From Centropus unirufus (lineage: Eukaryota; Chordata; Aves; Cuculiformes; Centropidae), in the NCBI GenBank assembly GCA_013397695.1, contig VYZI01000134.1, positions 796,830 to 860,829 of the forward strand: a stretch of 64,000 nucleotides of DNA. Direction: 5' to 3'. The position numbers and the translations under genes were made by a program. Every line of letters begins with the position of its first letter. Position 1 is the first letter of the stretch. Under the pieces are notes generated by a model. That model saw nothing but the letters and a program-made list of their open reading frames with translations. It made no database searches and had not been told where the DNA came from. Shown here piece by piece: positions 60,101-64,000 of this stretch.

Positions 60101-63100
60101 GACCTCCTTACTGTGACTTTTTTTCCTCAGCGTTTTTGAATTTATGTGCGCACTCTGATTTTTTTACACCCTTCCCCCTCTTTTTTGCTATAGGGTAGCT
60201 GTTCTAGTCTTCACTAGTTTCCACAGGTACAGCGCCTTTCTGCAGGGTTGCTGTATTCAATGACTCTCCTAAAGCTTGAGTAACTGCATTTCGGCTTGGT
60301 TTTGCTTGGCTCTACCTTATTTCTAAGGTGCTCTTGTCTTTGAAACAACCTATATGTTCAGTCAGAACACTGCCTGACCCACAGTGACTATTCACCCTCT
60401 GGGTATTAGAGGATGGAGCTGGGGTGTTGCATTGCATTCAAATCAGTGTCTCGCTCTGCCCTGTTGCCCAGCAGTGGGTGGTACTCCTGTGAGTCATCTA
60501 CTATAAATGCCAAATGATAGCATCTTCTGCTTCACGATGTTCTTATGGGCAGTGTATTGCATCTCCAGCACTCAGGCACGTTTGTCCTGCCTGATATTGC
60601 TTCTCAGCACAATTGCAGCTATCAGGTTGCAGCTGGCTCCACAACCCAGCTGGAATCTAGCTAGTTGTTTGATCCAGTGTCATAGTTGCAGATATATCTG
60701 ATAGTTTTCCTGCATAGTATTTGTGTATAGACAGACTTTGCTTAAGTTGCATTGCATATATTCTTCTATAGGATTTTTTTCTGTCCTCAGTCACTGCATG
60801 TACAACTACATGAACTACTTGCTCTCCTCCCTGGGATTGCTGTAGCATTAGTATATAAAGCAGTTCTGTTTCCCACAGTTGTCTCTAGTCTGTGCATTTT
60901 TTTTTCTTTCTTTCAGTCTTCCTTGATGCTTTCCAGATCCTGTGCACAGGATCAGGGTGCCAGCAATCTCAGTTGCTTTGTCTTTGTTTTGCCCTCTAAA
61001 TTCATCAAACATGTCTCCATGTACTCAATCTCTTTCCCTGTGTAATTCAGCTGCCTGTCTTGTTTGCAGATATAAACCTTGGGTTAGATTTGTCTCCTCC
61101 TATTGATTGTTCTACAAATGCTCTTGCCCTAAATCATGATTTTTATCTCTCTAAACTTGAAGTGTATTGCTGCATTCTTAGTTCTCTAATGCAAGCATCC
61201 ATTTGTTCTTGATGTCTCATAGTATCAGGTTTGTAGTTATAGAACTCACTGAACACAGTTTATAACTTTTATGTTTAAAATGCTGGAAATATTGGGAATT
61301 TTTCTCATTTACTTTTTGTCCATTTCTTCCCTATACTCTTCACTTTTATGCTAGGGGAATGATGGGACAGTAAAGTGGGAAAGCTTTTAAAAATCTCTAC
61401 AGATTCACATCTTCCTCATCTGACTGTGTAATGCATTTTGTCTGAAAATCTAACTTTTCTGGTAGTTTTTAATTTCTGTTCCTAAAAGCTATGTCTGTCT
61501 TTGGCTTAACTCTCTCCTTGCACTATCCTACTAGTCTGGTTTCTGTCATGTCTTTAATATGTTGGGGGATTGTTATTAATCCTAGAGGATTCTGTTTCTA
61601 AAATAAAACTCTTTAAAAATAAGAAATGGGCTGGCCCTCAATGCAAAATGGAACATGATACCTGTTTAACTTTCTGAACTTGTGGGGATGGGAATCAACT
61701 GCTCTTCACCTCCCAGCCTACAGGTGCGTGAGGTTACCCTACATGCCGCATATGCCCTAGATGGGCCGGTGCGATGATGCTGTGGTGAAGTAGAAGAAGA
61801 CATCAAGGACCCATGCATGACCCATGGTGAAGCATGTTGATGCAGACCTGGCTGCATCAGAGCTACTCAGGTGTCTTTGGATTATGCTTCTTGGTGCTCT
61901 GAGTCTTGTGGGGGTAAATTTGATATGGTACAAACTAAGTCTACGTTGATCTCATGATAACAGCACGAGCAGGAGAGTGGTGCTTGAACCACCAGGGTAG
62001 CACCAGGCATGGTGTGTGTAGCGCAGTTAATCCACTCAGTCTGTTTAGATCATCCATGGATAATCGAAAGTTGGGAGTGCTTGTGTGTGCTGAAACTTAA
62101 GCATGCAATTGAGCTCTTTGATGAACTGGGGCACTAATGATAACCCAAGGTACAAATCAGTGGGGAACTGGAACCAGAATTGCTGGGGCTTCAGTGGGAA
62201 CGTGAAGAAAGCAAAGCAAGCAACCAGCTTTAAAGCTGATCAGCAGAAGCAGGTGTGCCAATCCTGCAATCCTCCCACTCATACAGTTAGCTTGGGAAAA
62301 CCAAAAATACTAATACCACTCCCGTCTTCTCTGCAAACTTATTTCTCCTTAAAAAGACAGCTTTGAAGTCTGTCTCATTTTCATCTGTTCTGAACACAAG
62401 ATTTCATGGCCCATCATCTCTTGTTTTAATTTGTTCTGATGCTGGTGGTGTCTCTAGCCTCCAGTCCCCTTGCTCTTCCGCTCTGTCAGTAGAGTAGAGA
62501 AAGCACCACCTCTGTCCATTCTGATGTTGAACGTTTATTTATACTAAGCTCTTCCCAACTGAAAAGTACTTATCGTTAAAGCATTATTTTACTCTGGATC
62601 TCCTAAAAGTTTTTAACTTCTTCAAATTATTTCCAAACTTGTATATTTCTCCTGCATTTGCCAAATCTTGAGACTCATTCCAGATTCAGAGCCAATAACG
62701 TGATCGCTGTTAGTCAGAACTTGCTTGGAAAAGGGTTTTCTTCCATATTGGCCTATGCTCCATCACAACACCGAACACTTGGAAGGTTTTGGTCTCTTTT
62801 CTCAGCACTGGTTCAAACACATTCATGCCAAAGGAGGAAAAGTAACCGGCTAAAACTGGTGATTGATTGTAGTATCTTTTTAAAAAGTCATTATGTTAAT
62901 TTTTCTTGAGGGCCATCTCTTTGGATTGTTCTATAACTTAATTAAAAAAAAGTGATCTTGGTTCAGAAGATCTCTCACTAGTTTTGGAGGGGTCAGTACT
63001 TTGATTATAATTAATTTATCATTTTTTTTCTTTTTCTCCACCAGAAGGCAATCAGTATTTTTATGAATTAGATATGACTGAGGAAAATGCAAATATTCCC

Positions 63101-64000
63101 TTGTGCTGGAAGGATATATTTCCGGGGAGAAACCAGGCCAGGAGTGTTTTTCAAACTTCTAAATCTGTTTTATGTGGTGTATAAGAGATTTCTGTCATCA
63201 CCCAGATGCAGGAAATACCAGTGCTGGGCTTAAGGGGGACAAAGTAAACCTGACAATGGACTGAAAAGAAAAATAAACAATCAACCAACCTTTTATAGCT
63301 TGTTTTTCTCTCTTGCTCTAACAGTAACATTCACCTTAATTTACCAGAGTTCTGTGAAACATCTGTATCAAGCCTTAAACTTCCTTGACCTTAGTTTAGG
63401 TTCAAGGTTCAATGTATTCCGTGTGCACGGATGATATTACAGATCCACAAGAGCTCTGACTCTATGCAAACCTTTTTCTCTATCCCAGATTTGGCCCCCT
63501 GCTTGCTAAATAAATCCAAGGACAACTTTCTGTCTCTGTCTTTCTTCCTCTGAAGCTTGCTGTATGGTTGCCCTTGGGGCTTGTGGGGTGTTAGAGGGCT
63601 TAGGAATAAAGAAAGGAAAGTTGTCTTAGAGGGTGAAGTCAACCTACCCTACCAACTGCCCTGGATGGAGCCTTTTATAACTTGAAGAATTGAATTTAAA
63701 GGCTTCATTTTGCTGAATTGCCCAGCACAAATGGTTCGGCGTTTGCATATTTTAAAATCTGTACTTATCTCATTTGTAAAATTGGGAAGGTCTCTAAATG
63801 GCTCTGAGCAAGTATCTGAACAATTTCTTTCCTCTAGCTGCCTTGCTGTATTTCTTCCCAGGGCTCTTGTAGGTGATTTAAAAACTGTATAACAAATAGT
63901 TGCGTGTATAGAGTTCAAAATTTTGGTCTTGCAGAGCTGATGACATCCAAACCACAAGGCCGGAAACAGAAACCGTTTTGATTTTTTTTCTGCTTCCCAA
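57127..64000. other. AT-rich non-coding DNA, probably intronic or intergenic
   Basis: No exon, RNA or recognisable mobile element was found. The stretch 57845-58060 is AT-rich and unrepetitive, with many homeodomain-type cores (TTGTTAATTGC, AGTTAATATC, TTAATTTGTAATTACC); it resembles vertebrate conserved enhancers (inference). Short frames such as + 60752-61045 and - 63649-63957 have no domain. A gap lies at 58796-58907. Confidence 0.45.
58796..58907. other. Assembly gap (112 N)
   Basis: Preceded by ATAATATAATAATAT, so the missing sequence is probably a TAA/TA-type simple repeat. Any frame crossing it is meaningless. Confidence 0.98.

Noticed and set aside
1..64000. Endogenous retrovirus, viral insertion, toxin or defence system
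   Set aside because: I looked for LTR pairs, gag/pol/env-type motifs and clustered microbial-style genes. The only reverse transcriptase found is CR1 LINE.

Overview
The window is vertebrate nuclear DNA, most probably from a bird. The evidence is four CR1 LINE fragments, one ending in the CR1 3' signature (CATTCTATGATTCTAA, about 15102-15117) and two carrying CR1 ORF2 peptides. There are no primate or rodent SINEs and no bacterial-style gene packing. Most of the sequence is AT-rich single-copy DNA with stops in every frame. I found no complete protein-coding gene and no structural RNA gene. Nearly all long open frames are chance frames, shadows of GC-rich islands, or shadows of repeats.

The one region that looks like a gene start is the strong CpG island at about 38905-40285, which contains an assembly gap (39303-39370). 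Just after the gap, on the + strand, is an E-box fused to a full palindromic CRE (39400-39412). It is followed by an ATF/C-EBP-like site, a TATA-like AT stretch, and a good splice donor at 39519. A pyrimidine tract plus AG at 40314 and a donor at 40404 define a probable 89-nt second exon. Its two ATGs (40391 and 40401) lie within its last 13 bases. I read this as the 5' end of a + strand gene with a 796-nt first intron and a second intron running at least to the window edge. I cannot identify the gene. Intron 1 carries five copies of a CpG-bearing 22-bp minisatellite.

Left flank (1-38904): mostly featureless DNA. It holds a 5'-truncated CR1 (14721-15118), a degenerate three-copy tandem repeat of 160-186 bp (18229-18755), and two abutting CR1 ORF2 remnants in opposite orientation (19760-20162 and 20163-20606). 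It also has a 42-43-bp polypurine minisatellite with a second related patch about 600 bp away (24949-25074 and 25658-25730), a weak CpG-rich patch (25650-26135), and an imperfect palindrome with a telomere-like loop (33712-33844). Old palindromic repeat remnants lie at 9268-9366 and 31748-31830.

Right flank (40404-64000): probably intron 2. It contains an old palindromic repeat (46843-46950), a CR1 3' end (54705-54855), and a small CpG-rich patch preceded by a 20-bp tandem acceptor-like repeat (56739-57095). Several AT-rich, homeodomain-site-rich stretches could be conserved enhancers. A 112-base gap lies at 58796-58907. I see no defence locus, CRISPR array, viral insertion or other novel molecular system. 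The most informative targets are the CRE/E-box promoter with its unidentified gene and the minisatellite in its first intron.
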